A stretch of DNA of 64,000 bases, taken from NCBI GenBank assembly GCA_020854035.1, contig JADZGE010000030.1:1-64000 (forward strand), in the 5' to 3' direction. Positions 52,465-60,466 of the stretch are shown one piece after another. The stretch comes from Burkholderiales bacterium (GTDB lineage Bacteria; Pseudomonadota; Gammaproteobacteria; Burkholderiales; SG8-41). Under the pieces are notes generated by a model, which was not told where the DNA came from, did no database searches, and worked only from the letters and a program-made list of their open reading frames with translations. Position numbers and translations under genes: made by a program. The stretch's first letter is position 1. Each line of letters starts with the position of its first letter.

Positions 52465-54087
52465 ATGCGCGCCACGATGATGGATTTCCCGCTCACGCTC
52501 GCGCACATACTCGAGCGCGCGGGCCGGCTCTTCCCCGAGTCGGAGATCGTTTCGCGCCTGCCGGACGGGTCGCTCCACCGGCACCGCTATGCCGATTTCC
52601 ACCGGCGCGCCGGCGCGCTCGCCGGCGCGCTCGCGGCGCTCGGGCTCTCCCGCGGTGACCGGGTCGCGACGCTCATGTGGAACCACCACGCGCATCTCGA
52701 AGCGTACTTCGCCGTCCCCTGCGCGGGCGGCGTGCTGCACACGCTCAACCTGCGGCTCCCCCCGGAGGAGATCGCCTGGATCGCCAACCACGCGGGGGAT
52801 CGCTTCCTGATCGTGGACGACGTGCTCCTGCCGATCGCCGACAGGATGCGGGGGCAGGTCAGGTTCGAGAAGGTGATCGTCGTCCCGCTCGCGGGATCCG
52901 CCGTTCCGGCGCCCTGCCTGAACTACGAGGAACTGCTTGCCGCGCGCCCGCCCTTCGAGCCGCCGGCGTTGGGGGAGGAGGATCCCGCCGGAATGTGCTA
53001 CACCTCGGGCACGACGGGGCGTCCCAAGGGCGTCGTTTACTCGCACCGGTCCCTCGTGCTGCACGCGCTCGCCTCGGCGCTGCCCGACGTGATGGGCATC
53101 GCCAATGCCGATGCGGTCTGCCCCGTGGTGCCCATGTTCCACGTGAACGCCTGGGGCCTCCCGTTCTCCGCGACCCTGGTCGGCGCGAAGTTCGCGTTTC
53201 CCGGCCCGCATCTCGACCCCGTGCGGTTACTCGACCTCTACGAAGCGGAGCGCGTGACACTGACGGCGGGCGTGCCCACGATCTGGGCGGGGATCCTGCA
53301 GGCGCTCGATCGCGAGCCCGCGCGCTGGAAGCTCTCGCCGGGCATGCGCATGGTCGTGGGTGGGGCGGCGGCGCCGGAATCCATGATCCGGGCGTTCGAC
53401 CGTCACGGGCTGCGGGTGATACACGGCTGGGGCATGACCGAGACTTCGCCCGTTGCCGCGGTGAACTACCAGAAGCGCGGGCCCGCGTCGTCCGATCCCG
53501 ATGAGCACTACGCGCTTCGGGCGAAGCAGGGCCTGCCGCTGCCGTTCGTGGAGATACGGGCAATGACACCCGGGGGCGAGGCGCCCTGGGACGGGGCGAC
53601 CATGGGCGAGCTCGAGGTGCGCGGACCGTGGATCGCGGGCGGCTACCACGATCCCGGCGACGAGGCGGCGCAGTGGAGCGCCGACGGCTGGTTCCGGACC
53701 GGGGACGTCGTTACGATCGACGCGCGCGGTTACATCAAGATCACCGACCGCATCAAGGATCTCGTCAAGTCGGGGGGCGAATGGGTGAGTTCGGTCGATC
53801 TGGAGAACGCGCTGGTGGGACATCCCGGGGTCGCCGACGCGGCCGTCATCGCGGTACCCGACGTGAAATGGGGCGAGCGGCCGCTCGCGATCGTGGTGCC
53901 GAAGGCGGGGGAGGAGGTCACGGAAGCGGCATTGCGGGAGTTCCTCGCGCCGCGGTTCGCGCGCTTCCAGCTCCCCGATGGTTTTGTTTTCGTGCCCGGA
54001 CTGCCGCGCACCTCGACGGGGAAGGTACTCAAGGCTACACTGCGGGACGAGTACCGGAGCTGGAAAGGCGGTAGCGGTGATGCGTGA
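52465..54087 (+). CDS. fatty-acid/acyl-CoA synthetase
   Basis: The 540-residue ANL-family enzyme has CYTSGTTGRPKGVVYSHRS, HGWGMTETSPVA, the hinge GWFRTGDVVTID and the C-terminal lysine motif TSTGKVLKATLR. It resembles medium/long-chain acyl-CoA synthetases with LGLSRGDRVATLMWNHHAH near the N-terminus. It forms an acyl-CoA from acid, ATP and CoA. The first ATG (MRATMMDFP) is placed directly after a -10 box with no ribosome-binding site. The candidate selenoprotein gene follows on the same strand after 72 bp. Confidence 0.92.
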   Translation: MRATMMDFPLTLAHILERAGRLFPESEIVSRLPDGSLHRHRYADFHRRAGALAGALAALGLSRGDRVATLMWNHHAHLEAYFAVPCAGGVLHTLNLRLPPEEIAWIANHAGDRFLIVDDVLLPIADRMRGQVRFEKVIVVPLAGSAVPAPCLNYEELLAARPPFEPPALGEEDPAGMCYTSGTTGRPKGVVYSHRSLVLHALASALPDVMGIANADAVCPVVPMFHVNAWGLPFSATLVGAKFAFPGPHLDPVRLLDLYEAERVTLTAGVPTIWAGILQALDREPARWKLSPGMRMVVGGAAAPESMIRAFDRHGLRVIHGWGMTETSPVAAVNYQKRGPASSDPDEHYALRAKQGLPLPFVEIRAMTPGGEAPWDGATMGELEVRGPWIAGGYHDPGDEAAQWSADGWFRTGDVVTIDARGYIKITDRIKDLVKSGGEWVSSVDLENALVGHPGVADAAVIAVPDVKWGERPLAIVVPKAGEEVTEAALREFLAPRFARFQLPDGFVFVPGLPRTSTGKVLKATLRDEYRSWKGGSGDA

Positions 54088-54126
54088 CGGGTGCGGAGCC
54101 GGCGGAGGCTCTTGCGCCGTACCGGG

Positions 54127-54147
54127 GTCACCCATCGCGGATCACGA
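54127..54147. repeat. heptamer repeat, 3 units
   Basis: Units gtcaccc, atcgcgg and atcacga lie 13 bp before the ATG of the DsbA/FrnE-like gene. Confidence 0.5.
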
Positions 54148-54159
54148 ACCGAGGACCCC

Positions 54160-54810
54160 ATGAGCGACCGACCACTGCAAATCGACATCGTTTCCGACGT
54201 GGTCTGACCTTGGTGCTTCATCGGGAAGCGAAAACTCGAGCGCGCGCTCGCGCGCTGGCGGGAGCGCCACCCCGATGGACCCGAGCCGGCGGTGCGCTGG
54301 CTGCCGTTCCAGTTGAACCCGGATCTTCCCGAGTCGGGAATCCCGCGCGAAGACTATGTCGCGCGCAAGTTCGGCACGCCGGGCAAGGGCGCCAACGCCC
54401 GGGTCGCGGCGGCCGGCGCGCAGCTGGGCATCACCTTCGACTACGAGAGGATGCGGGTGCAGCCCAACACGCTGAACGCGCATCGACTCCTGCACTACGC
54501 GGAGCGCGCCGGGCGGCAGGATGCGCTCGCGGAGGAGCTTTTCAAGGCCCATTTCACCGAGGGCGCCAACCTGACCGATCGCGACACGCTGGCCGATGTC
54601 GCGGCGCGCGCGGGACTCGATCGTGACGCCGTCGCGGACTATCTCGCGGGCGATGCCGACCGCGAGGTGATCGAACGGGCGGACGTGGAGGCGCGCTCCG
54701 CCGGCATCGGCGGCGTACCCTTCTTCATTTTCAATCGGAAGGTCGGCGTATCCGGCGCGCAGGACCCGGATACCCTGCTGCAGGCGATGGAGCAGTCCCT
54801 CGGGGCGTGA
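54160..54810 (+). CDS. DsbA/FrnE-family oxidoreductase, candidate selenoprotein (UPWC)
   Basis: Read through one in-frame TGA (54205-54207), the frame gives a complete 216-residue FrnE-like thioredoxin-fold protein. The N-terminal QIDIVSDVV is followed by TGA-Pro-Trp-Cys-FIGKRKLE, exactly where relatives have the CPWC redox motif. The rest, including FDYERMRVQPNTLNAHRLL and the cis-Pro loop IGGVPFFIFN, is intact. Residue 16 is therefore most simply selenocysteine. Two hairpins follow the TGA: gcttc/gaagc with a 5-nt loop starting 12 nt after it, and cgagc/gctcg with loop gcgc starting 34 nt after it. Either could be a bacterial SECIS, though the first is closer than usual. Alternatives are a TGC-to-TGA mutation or a sequencing error. 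FrnE-like selenoproteins are known from environmental surveys as far as I recall. Confidence 0.75.
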
Positions 54811-54868
54811 GGCCCGGCGGCGCGAGCGGGCGGCGGGCGTTTTCCGGAGGCTTGCGGCTTGAGGCGGG

Positions 54869-55435
54869 TTACTTCTTCCCGTCCGGCGCCGCGTCGATCG
54901 TCACGATCGAGGCGTCCCTGGGTTTCGCGACCTTGAACGAACCCATGAACCGATTGATATCGGCCTGCGGGATGCCTTCCCGGTTACCGAAGACGACGAG
55001 CTGGTAGAGGCGGTTCTCGACGAGGTAGAAGCGTCCCAGCATCCACGCCTTGCGGCCGTCGAGTTCGCCGCGGGCCGTGAACTCGACGCCGTGCCACTTG
55101 CCGTCGAGCTTGAGCTCCTTGTCCTCGCCGTCGAGTTTCCCGGCGATGCGCTTCAACCATCCCTCCCGCACGATCGAGAACATGCGGCCCGGCGGCGTGC
55201 CGGCCACCAGACGCACGGGGTAGTCGGCGTAACCGACCCCGTACACGGAATCCTTGCGGTCGAGCGAGTACCAGTAGGCGGTGATTGCGCCCGCGGGCGT
55301 GTCTATGTTGCGCTTCTCCACCCGGGGATCGCCGCCCATCCGGACGGTGAACCCGCCGTCCGGGGCCGAAACCTCGCGCCACGACGGGTCGCCGCAGCCT
55401 GCCAGCAGGAAAAAAGCGAGCATACCCACCCGCAT
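54869..55435 (-). CDS. putative lipoprotein of unknown function
   Basis: The 188-residue protein begins with MRVGMLAFFLLAGCGD, a lipobox with cysteine at residue 14, so it should be a lipid-anchored envelope protein. The rest is a single small domain with VREGWLKRIAGKL, WHGVEFTARGELDGRKAW, and FVVFG-like YQLVVFGNREG ending in a conserved-looking INRFMGSFKV. Similar small domains appear in proteins of unknown function. The chosen ATG makes the signal peptide normal; a longer frame begins 31 codons upstream. It is divergent from the first kinase gene. Confidence 0.7.
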   Translation of the reverse strand: MRVGMLAFFLLAGCGDPSWREVSAPDGGFTVRMGGDPRVEKRNIDTPAGAITAYWYSLDRKDSVYGVGYADYPVRLVAGTPPGRMFSIVREGWLKRIAGKLDGEDKELKLDGKWHGVEFTARGELDGRKAWMLGRFYLVENRLYQLVVFGNREGIPQADINRFMGSFKVAKPRDASIVTIDAAPDGKK

Positions 55436-55666
55436 TGCCGGCCGCGGCCGCAGGCTAACGCTCCGGACGAAACGGCCGTAAATACCCCGCATGGGCGCAA
55501 TCCTGACGCATTGAACGATATCGACCATTTACCACAATGCGGGTCTGGCAACCAACCAGCGGCCGATGGCGCGCGCGCGCCTCCCGACGGGCGGGACGCG
55601 GTCATGCGCCCGGCCGCGTCCGTTCGGCCACCGCCAGGCTTTCCCCGGCAATGCGGTGCGACCCCG

Positions 55667-57088
55667 ATGTCCGACGCCACGGTCTTTCGTAACGCTCTGC
55701 CGCCCGCGACGGCGTTGAACGAGTACCGGCTCTCGTCGGTGCTGGGTGCCGGGGCCTTCGGCGTGACGTACCTCGCCCGCGACACGCACCTCGAAAGGGA
55801 CGTCGCGATCAAGGAGTACCTGCCGGCCGATCTCGCGGTGCGCGCGCTCGACGGCTCGGTCGTGCCCGTCAGTACCGATCACGGCTACGACTACCAGTGG
55901 GGCCGCGACCGCTTCCTGCTCGAGGCCCGCACACTCGCGCGCTTCAGCCACCCGAACATCGTTCGCGTCAACCGCTATTTCGAGGCGAACGGCACGGCCT
56001 ACATGGTGATGGACTACGAGCGTGGAATGTCGCTCGCGCAGATGCTGAAATCCGGGCCCGCGCCGGACCTCGCGCGCTTGTGCGGCATGCTGCTGCCGTT
56101 GCTCGACGGGCTCGAGGCGGTTCACGCGGCCGGGTTCCTGCATCGCGACATCAAGCCGGCGAACGTATTCATTAGCGAGAACGGCGCGCCGGTGCTGCTC
56201 GATTTCGGTGCGGCGCGGCAGGCACTTGGCGGCAGCACCCGCACGCTCACCGCGGTGCTCACCCCCGGCTACGCGCCGCTCGAGCAGTACTCGAACGCGG
56301 GCCATCAGGGCCCGTGGTCGGACATCTACGCGCTCGGCGCCGTCGCCTACCGTGCGCTGACGGGCGAGAACCCGCCGGACGCGGTGAGCCGGATGCGGCA
56401 CGACATCGTGCCGGAGCGGCTCGGCGCGGCACGCGGGCGCGCGGGCGAGGCGCTCGGCGGCGCGATCGCGTGGGCGCTCACGCTGGATGAGAAGCTGCGC
56501 CCGCAGCATGTCGCCGACTGGCGGCGTGCCCTGCTGGGCGAAGCACGCGACGCGCCGGCCCCGGCGAGGGCTCGCACCGTCGCGGGGACTGCCGCCGCCG
56601 CGGGGAGCGTGCAGGACCTTCCTCGCGCGACTGCGCCCTCGCCTCGAGACCGCACCCGACCCGTCGCCGCGCGCCGTACGTGGTGGGGCTGGGCGGGCGC
56701 AGCCGTCGTCCTCGCGGCGATTCTCGGCGGGGCGGCGTTGTGGCAGCGCGAGCCTGTCGCCGCGGCGGGGGCCGTTTCGCGGGAAGCGGGGCCTCGCCGC
56801 GCGACGCCGGTCCCGTACCAGCAGGCGGCCACGGAGCGCCCGCCTCGCGAGCGGATCGAGCGTCCGGGAGAGGGTGCCGTGGATACGGGAGAGGTGCGCC
56901 GGCGCGCTCTGCGCGAGTTCCGGAGCACGGACACCGACGGCGACGGGTTTCTCTCGCGTGACGAGGTGCGGCGGATGCCGGTCGTGACGAGGACTTTCGA
57001 CCGCGTGGACGCGGACCGCGACGGGCGCATTTCGGCGCCGGAGTTCGTCGAGTTGCGGCGCGTCCAGGCTGCCGCGGGGGTGCGGTAG
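55667..57088 (+). CDS. membrane Ser/Thr protein kinase with two periplasmic EF-hands
   Basis: The 473-residue protein has a full kinase domain: Gly loop GAGAFGVTYLARD (27-39), Lys49 in VAIKEY, HRDIKPANVF (159-168) and DFGAAR (179-184). A Pro/Arg-rich linker and one membrane helix (about 341-359) follow. After the helix, on the predicted periplasmic side, are two canonical EF-hand loops, DTDGDGFLSRDE (422-433) and DADRDGRISAPE (448-459). This layout suggests Ca2+ outside the membrane controls phosphorylation inside. A related kinase gene follows after 94 bp. The start ATG gives a standard N-terminus. Confidence 0.9.
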   Translation: MSDATVFRNALPPATALNEYRLSSVLGAGAFGVTYLARDTHLERDVAIKEYLPADLAVRALDGSVVPVSTDHGYDYQWGRDRFLLEARTLARFSHPNIVRVNRYFEANGTAYMVMDYERGMSLAQMLKSGPAPDLARLCGMLLPLLDGLEAVHAAGFLHRDIKPANVFISENGAPVLLDFGAARQALGGSTRTLTAVLTPGYAPLEQYSNAGHQGPWSDIYALGAVAYRALTGENPPDAVSRMRHDIVPERLGAARGRAGEALGGAIAWALTLDEKLRPQHVADWRRALLGEARDAPAPARARTVAGTAAAAGSVQDLPRATAPSPRDRTRPVAARRTWWGWAGAAVVLAAILGGAALWQREPVAAAGAVSREAGPRRATPVPYQQAATERPPRERIERPGEGAVDTGEVRRRALREFRSTDTDGDGFLSRDEVRRMPVVTRTFDRVDADRDGRISAPEFVELRRVQAAAGVR

Positions 57089-57182
57089 GCGAACCCGCGC
57101 GCGAGGCTGCCGTGGCGCGCCCCCCGGCCGTGTATTTCCCAATCCGCCGATTCCCGTTTACGATTCGCCCGCAGGACTCCGG

Positions 57183-58430
57183 ATGATGAGCGCACCCGTC
57201 CCAACCCCCGCCAACCCCGGCGCGCTGGCGCCCGGCACCACGCTGATGGAATACCGGATCCTGTCCGTGCTTGCGGCGGACGGGTTCGGGATCACCTATC
57301 TCGCCCGCGACGCCATCCTGAACCGTGATGTCGCGATCAAGGAGTACTTCCCCGCCGATCTCGCACGGCGGGCGGCCGACGGCCGCGTGGAGCCGGCGGC
57401 GGCGGAATCCGAGCCGAACTTCCGCAAGGGGCTCACCCAGTTCCTGATCGAGGCCCGCACGCTTGCTCGCTTCGTGCACCCGGACATCGTGCGGGTGGAC
57501 AGGGTGTTCGAGGCGAGCGGCACGGCTTACATGCTGCGGGAGTACGAAAAGGGGGAGTCACTCGCGCAGAAACTCGCGCGCGGTCCCAGACTGGACGAGG
57601 CGGCGTTGAAGGCGATCTTCGCGCCGCTGCTCGACGGGCTCGAGGCCGTGCATCGCGCTGGCGTGCTGCACCGAGACATCAAGCCGGGAAACATCTTCAT
57701 CCGGGACGAAGGGCCGCCGGTGCTGATCGATTTTGGCTCGGCGCGCCTTGCAAGCCGCGATGCGCTCCACGACATCATCCCGATCCTCACGCCCGGCTAC
57801 GCGCCGGCCGAGCACTACATCCGCAGCGGCGGCCAGGGGCCCTGGTCCGACATTTATTCCGCGGCGGCGGTACTTTTCCATGCCGTGACCGGGGAAGCGC
57901 CGCCCGATGCGCTGTCGCGGCTGCGCATCGACAATGTCGCGAAAGCGCTCGGCGCCGCGCGCGGGCACTACAGCGCATCGTTCATCGACGCGATCCAGTG
58001 GGGCCTCGCGTCGCACGAGCAGGATCGCCCGCAGGGCGTGGCGCAGTGGCGCGTTGCGCTGCTCGGCGGCGTGCCGTCGCGGGCGGCACCGAGGCCGGCG
58101 CCGCCGCCGGCCCTGGACGACACCCGCAAGTATGTCTGGGTATCGCTCGGCGTGCTCATCTTCTACCTGTTCGTCGCGGGCGCCGACATCGTGCAGCAGC
58201 GCGCGCAGCACTACCGGGCATATCGCCATTCCGTGATGCCCGCGGAGCGCGCCGCCACGGCGGCGGGTGCGCGGCAGAGCGCCCCGGCGGCGGCGAGCGG
58301 GGGGTTGACGCGCGAGCAGTTCGAGCAGAATCTCCCCAATCTTGCCGGCCGGTTCAGCGAGATCGACACCGACCGCAACGGGTTCGTGACGACCGAGGAA
58401 TTGCAGAACCATTTGCGCCGCCCGAAGTAG
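57183..58430 (+). CDS. membrane Ser/Thr protein kinase with one EF-hand
   Basis: The 415-residue kinase has Lys53 in VAIKEYFP, HRDIKPGNIF (163-172) and DFGSAR (183-188). One membrane helix (about 317-337) and a single EF-hand loop, DTDRNGFVTTEE (395-406), follow near the C-terminus. The glycine loop reads AADGFG, so the first glycine of the GxGxxG motif is missing, although the catalytic residues are present. It is a paralogue of the preceding kinase with one EF-hand instead of two and is probably co-expressed with it. Confidence 0.88.
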   Translation: MMSAPVPTPANPGALAPGTTLMEYRILSVLAADGFGITYLARDAILNRDVAIKEYFPADLARRAADGRVEPAAAESEPNFRKGLTQFLIEARTLARFVHPDIVRVDRVFEASGTAYMLREYEKGESLAQKLARGPRLDEAALKAIFAPLLDGLEAVHRAGVLHRDIKPGNIFIRDEGPPVLIDFGSARLASRDALHDIIPILTPGYAPAEHYIRSGGQGPWSDIYSAAAVLFHAVTGEAPPDALSRLRIDNVAKALGAARGHYSASFIDAIQWGLASHEQDRPQGVAQWRVALLGGVPSRAAPRPAPPPALDDTRKYVWVSLGVLIFYLFVAGADIVQQRAQHYRAYRHSVMPAERAATAAGARQSAPAAASGGLTREQFEQNLPNLAGRFSEIDTDRNGFVTTEELQNHLRRPK

Positions 58431-58481
58431 CGGGGCGGCGCGCAAGAGGGCATCGCGCGATTTCGACTTCGGTTCCGCCCG

Positions 58482-58769
58482 GTGCTGCGCGCCGTGTCCC
58501 GGCCCGGTCCAACGACACGGTATTCCCGAGACACGGCGGCAGCGGCCGCGGGCGGGCACACGCATTTCACGACGGAGAACCTGAGCGAGGGCAAGGCGCT
58601 CGTCGACGCGAAGAAGCTTTCCGTGCTCGGCGTCACCCTGGATCGCCGCCTGCCGTTCGCCCCGGACGCGCCCACGCTGCAGGAGCTCACGGCCGGCACG
58701 ATACGCGGGTTCGTGTTCCCCGCCGGCGTGCCGATGGAGGCGGCCGCGACCAGGGAGACGGCCCTGTAG
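58482..58769 (+). pseudogene. Bug substrate-binding protein fragment
   Basis: The 95-codon frame shows part of a Bug C-lobe (KLSVLGVTLDRRLPFAPDAP, TLQEL, RGFVFPAGVPMEAAAT). It lacks the signal peptide, N-lobe and C-terminus. The first 25 codons are not family-like. It stands in the 389-bp gap between the second kinase and the convergent acyltransferase gene, far from other Bug genes, and is probably a relic. The rest of the gap shows nothing. Confidence 0.55.
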
Positions 58770-58819
58770 CGCGCGCACGCATCCCCCGCGTGGCGCGAGC
58801 ATGCCGCCCGCTCGCCCGC

Positions 58820-59563
58820 TCATTCGAGGTACTGCGCGTTCCACCGCGCGTACATCTCGTACGCCGCCGCCCGCATCGCGTACTTGTCGGGGTAGTCCTT
58901 CGGGTCGAGCGGATCGTAGACGTAGAAATTGGCGCGGTTGTTGCGCGTCGTCGTCATGTGCCAGATCTTGTGGGGCAGGTGGTAGGGCGGCTGCCACTCG
59001 AAATCGTCCTGCGCCTCGTAGTGGAGGAACAGCGGCAGGATCGGCACGCCCGTGCGTATCGACACCTCGAACGCGCCCGAGCGGAATTCGCCGTGGAGGC
59101 GCCGCCCCTTGCAGCCACCTTCGGGGTACAGGCAGATGTTGCGCCCCGCGTTGACCGCGCTCACCATCGCCTCGACCGCCTGATCGCGGGATTGCGGATC
59201 GTCGCGATCGACGTAGAGCGTGCCGGCGGCCCTGCTGATCCGGCCCGCGATGAACCAGTCCCGGACCTCCGCCTTGGCGAGGGAGACGACGTCGAAGAGC
59301 GCCGGGATGCCGATGTCCTCGAAGGCGGCCGGGTGGTTGGCGATCAGGATGAAGTGCTCCGGCAGGCGCCGCCGGTTCTTCTGGTGCAGGCGCAGATCCA
59401 CATCGAGCGCGCGCACGAAGGCGCGGCACCACGCGTGGAAGAGCCGCGCCACCGGGTGCGTCCCGCGCCACGGCAGCCACGAGAGGAGGTACACCAGGGT
59501 GGTCAACGCGAGGAAATCGATCCAGCCGATGAGCTTCCGCGCGAGACGCAGCAGTGGCAGCAT
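58820..59563 (-). CDS. 1-acyl-sn-glycerol-3-phosphate acyltransferase-like (PlsC domain)
   Basis: The 247-residue protein has a membrane-associated N-terminus (WIDFLALTTLVYLLSWLPW). The PlsC motifs are NHPAAFEDI (H-x4-D type variant), GTLYVDRDDP and YPEGGCKGRRL. It transfers acyl groups to glycerophospholipid precursors or other alcohols at the inner membrane. In motif I the usual NHxxxxD reads NHPAAFED, keeping His and Asp at the right distance. The frame stays open far upstream, but that part overlaps the hydrolase gene and is not coding. It follows the hydrolase in the same orientation. Confidence 0.88.
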   Translation of the reverse strand: MLPLLRLARKLIGWIDFLALTTLVYLLSWLPWRGTHPVARLFHAWCRAFVRALDVDLRLHQKNRRRLPEHFILIANHPAAFEDIGIPALFDVVSLAKAEVRDWFIAGRISRAAGTLYVDRDDPQSRDQAVEAMVSAVNAGRNICLYPEGGCKGRRLHGEFRSGAFEVSIRTGVPILPLFLHYEAQDDFEWQPPYHLPHKIWHMTTTRNNRANFYVYDPLDPKDYPDKYAMRAAAYEMYARWNAQYLE

Positions 59564-59595
59564 GTCGGTACTCCCGCCTTGGATGGATTCGAGGG

Positions 59596-60453
59596 CTATT
59601 CGAGCAGGAACTCGCGCACCGCGGCAATCTGGTCCGCCGCCATCAGCGCGGGCGCATGGCCGACGCCGGCGAAACGCACGAGCCGGGCGTTCGGCCCGCG
59701 CTCGGTCATGCGCGCCGCCGTTTGCGCGGGGAGAATGTCCGAGAGTTCGCCGCGCAGCACGAGGGTGGAGCAGCGGATCGCATCGTAGAACCGCCAGAGG
59801 TCCACGTCGACGATCGGCGCCGCCCGCAACGCCTCCCCGATCGCCGGGTCGCAGCGCATGCCCCAGCTCCCATCCGCGTGCTCGCGGGCGCTGTGCACGG
59901 CGAGGTGGCGCCACTGGTCGTCGGTGAGCGGGCCGACCGGGGCGCACACGACGCGCAGGCTGGCTTCCACCGCGGAGAGAGTCGCGAAGCGGGGGTCCCT
60001 GCCGGCATAGGACGCGATTCGTTCGAGCGCGGCCGCGGGGATGTGGCCGCCGACGTCGTTCAACACCAGCTTCTCGATCGGGCTCCCCGCGCTCGACGCG
60101 AGCAGCATGCCGATGATGCCGCCCATGGAGGTGCCGACCCAGTAGAGGCGCCGGGGGCGGCCGTCGCCGGCCGCGGTGGCTCGCGCGATGAGTGCAACGG
60201 CGTCGGCGCAGTACTGCCGGTAGCCGTAATCCTCCCGGGCTTCCAGCCAGTCGCTCGCGCCGCGCCCCGCGAAGTCCGGACAGATCACGCGAAACTCCGG
60301 CAGCGCGCGCGCGAGGAAGTCGAAGTCGCGCCCGTTGCGCGTCAGGCCGTGCGCGCAGATCACGACGCGCCCGGCCGCGGGATCGCCCCATTCCACGTAG
60401 CGCATGCGGTGAAAGCCGCGGCTGCCGAGGCAGGCGATTTCGCCGTTCTTCAT
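59596..60453 (-). CDS. alpha/beta hydrolase
   Basis: The 285-residue protein has the oxyanion segment CAHGLTRNGRDFDFLA, PDFAGRGASD, the nucleophile elbow GTSMGG with its serine, and the acid/histidine end (VLRGELSDILP, then VGHAPALM). It is a cytoplasmic esterase or hydrolase with unknown substrate. The ATG before KNGEIACLG is chosen because the longer frame starts inside the preceding gene. It overlaps nothing and lies 13 bp from the GIDE-like gene, so lemA, the GIDE-like gene, this hydrolase and the acyltransferase look like one minus-strand operon. Confidence 0.9.
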   Translation of the reverse strand: MKNGEIACLGSRGFHRMRYVEWGDPAAGRVVICAHGLTRNGRDFDFLARALPEFRVICPDFAGRGASDWLEAREDYGYRQYCADAVALIARATAAGDGRPRRLYWVGTSMGGIIGMLLASSAGSPIEKLVLNDVGGHIPAAALERIASYAGRDPRFATLSAVEASLRVVCAPVGPLTDDQWRHLAVHSAREHADGSWGMRCDPAIGEALRAAPIVDVDLWRFYDAIRCSTLVLRGELSDILPAQTAARMTERGPNARLVRFAGVGHAPALMAADQIAAVREFLLE

Positions 60454-60466
60454 CGCTTCCCCGCTC

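Noticed and set aside
58820..60391. A 523-residue fusion of the acyltransferase with an upstream domain
   Set aside because: The upstream part overlaps the alpha/beta hydrolase gene in another frame and is Arg-rich; the acyltransferase has a normal start at 59563.
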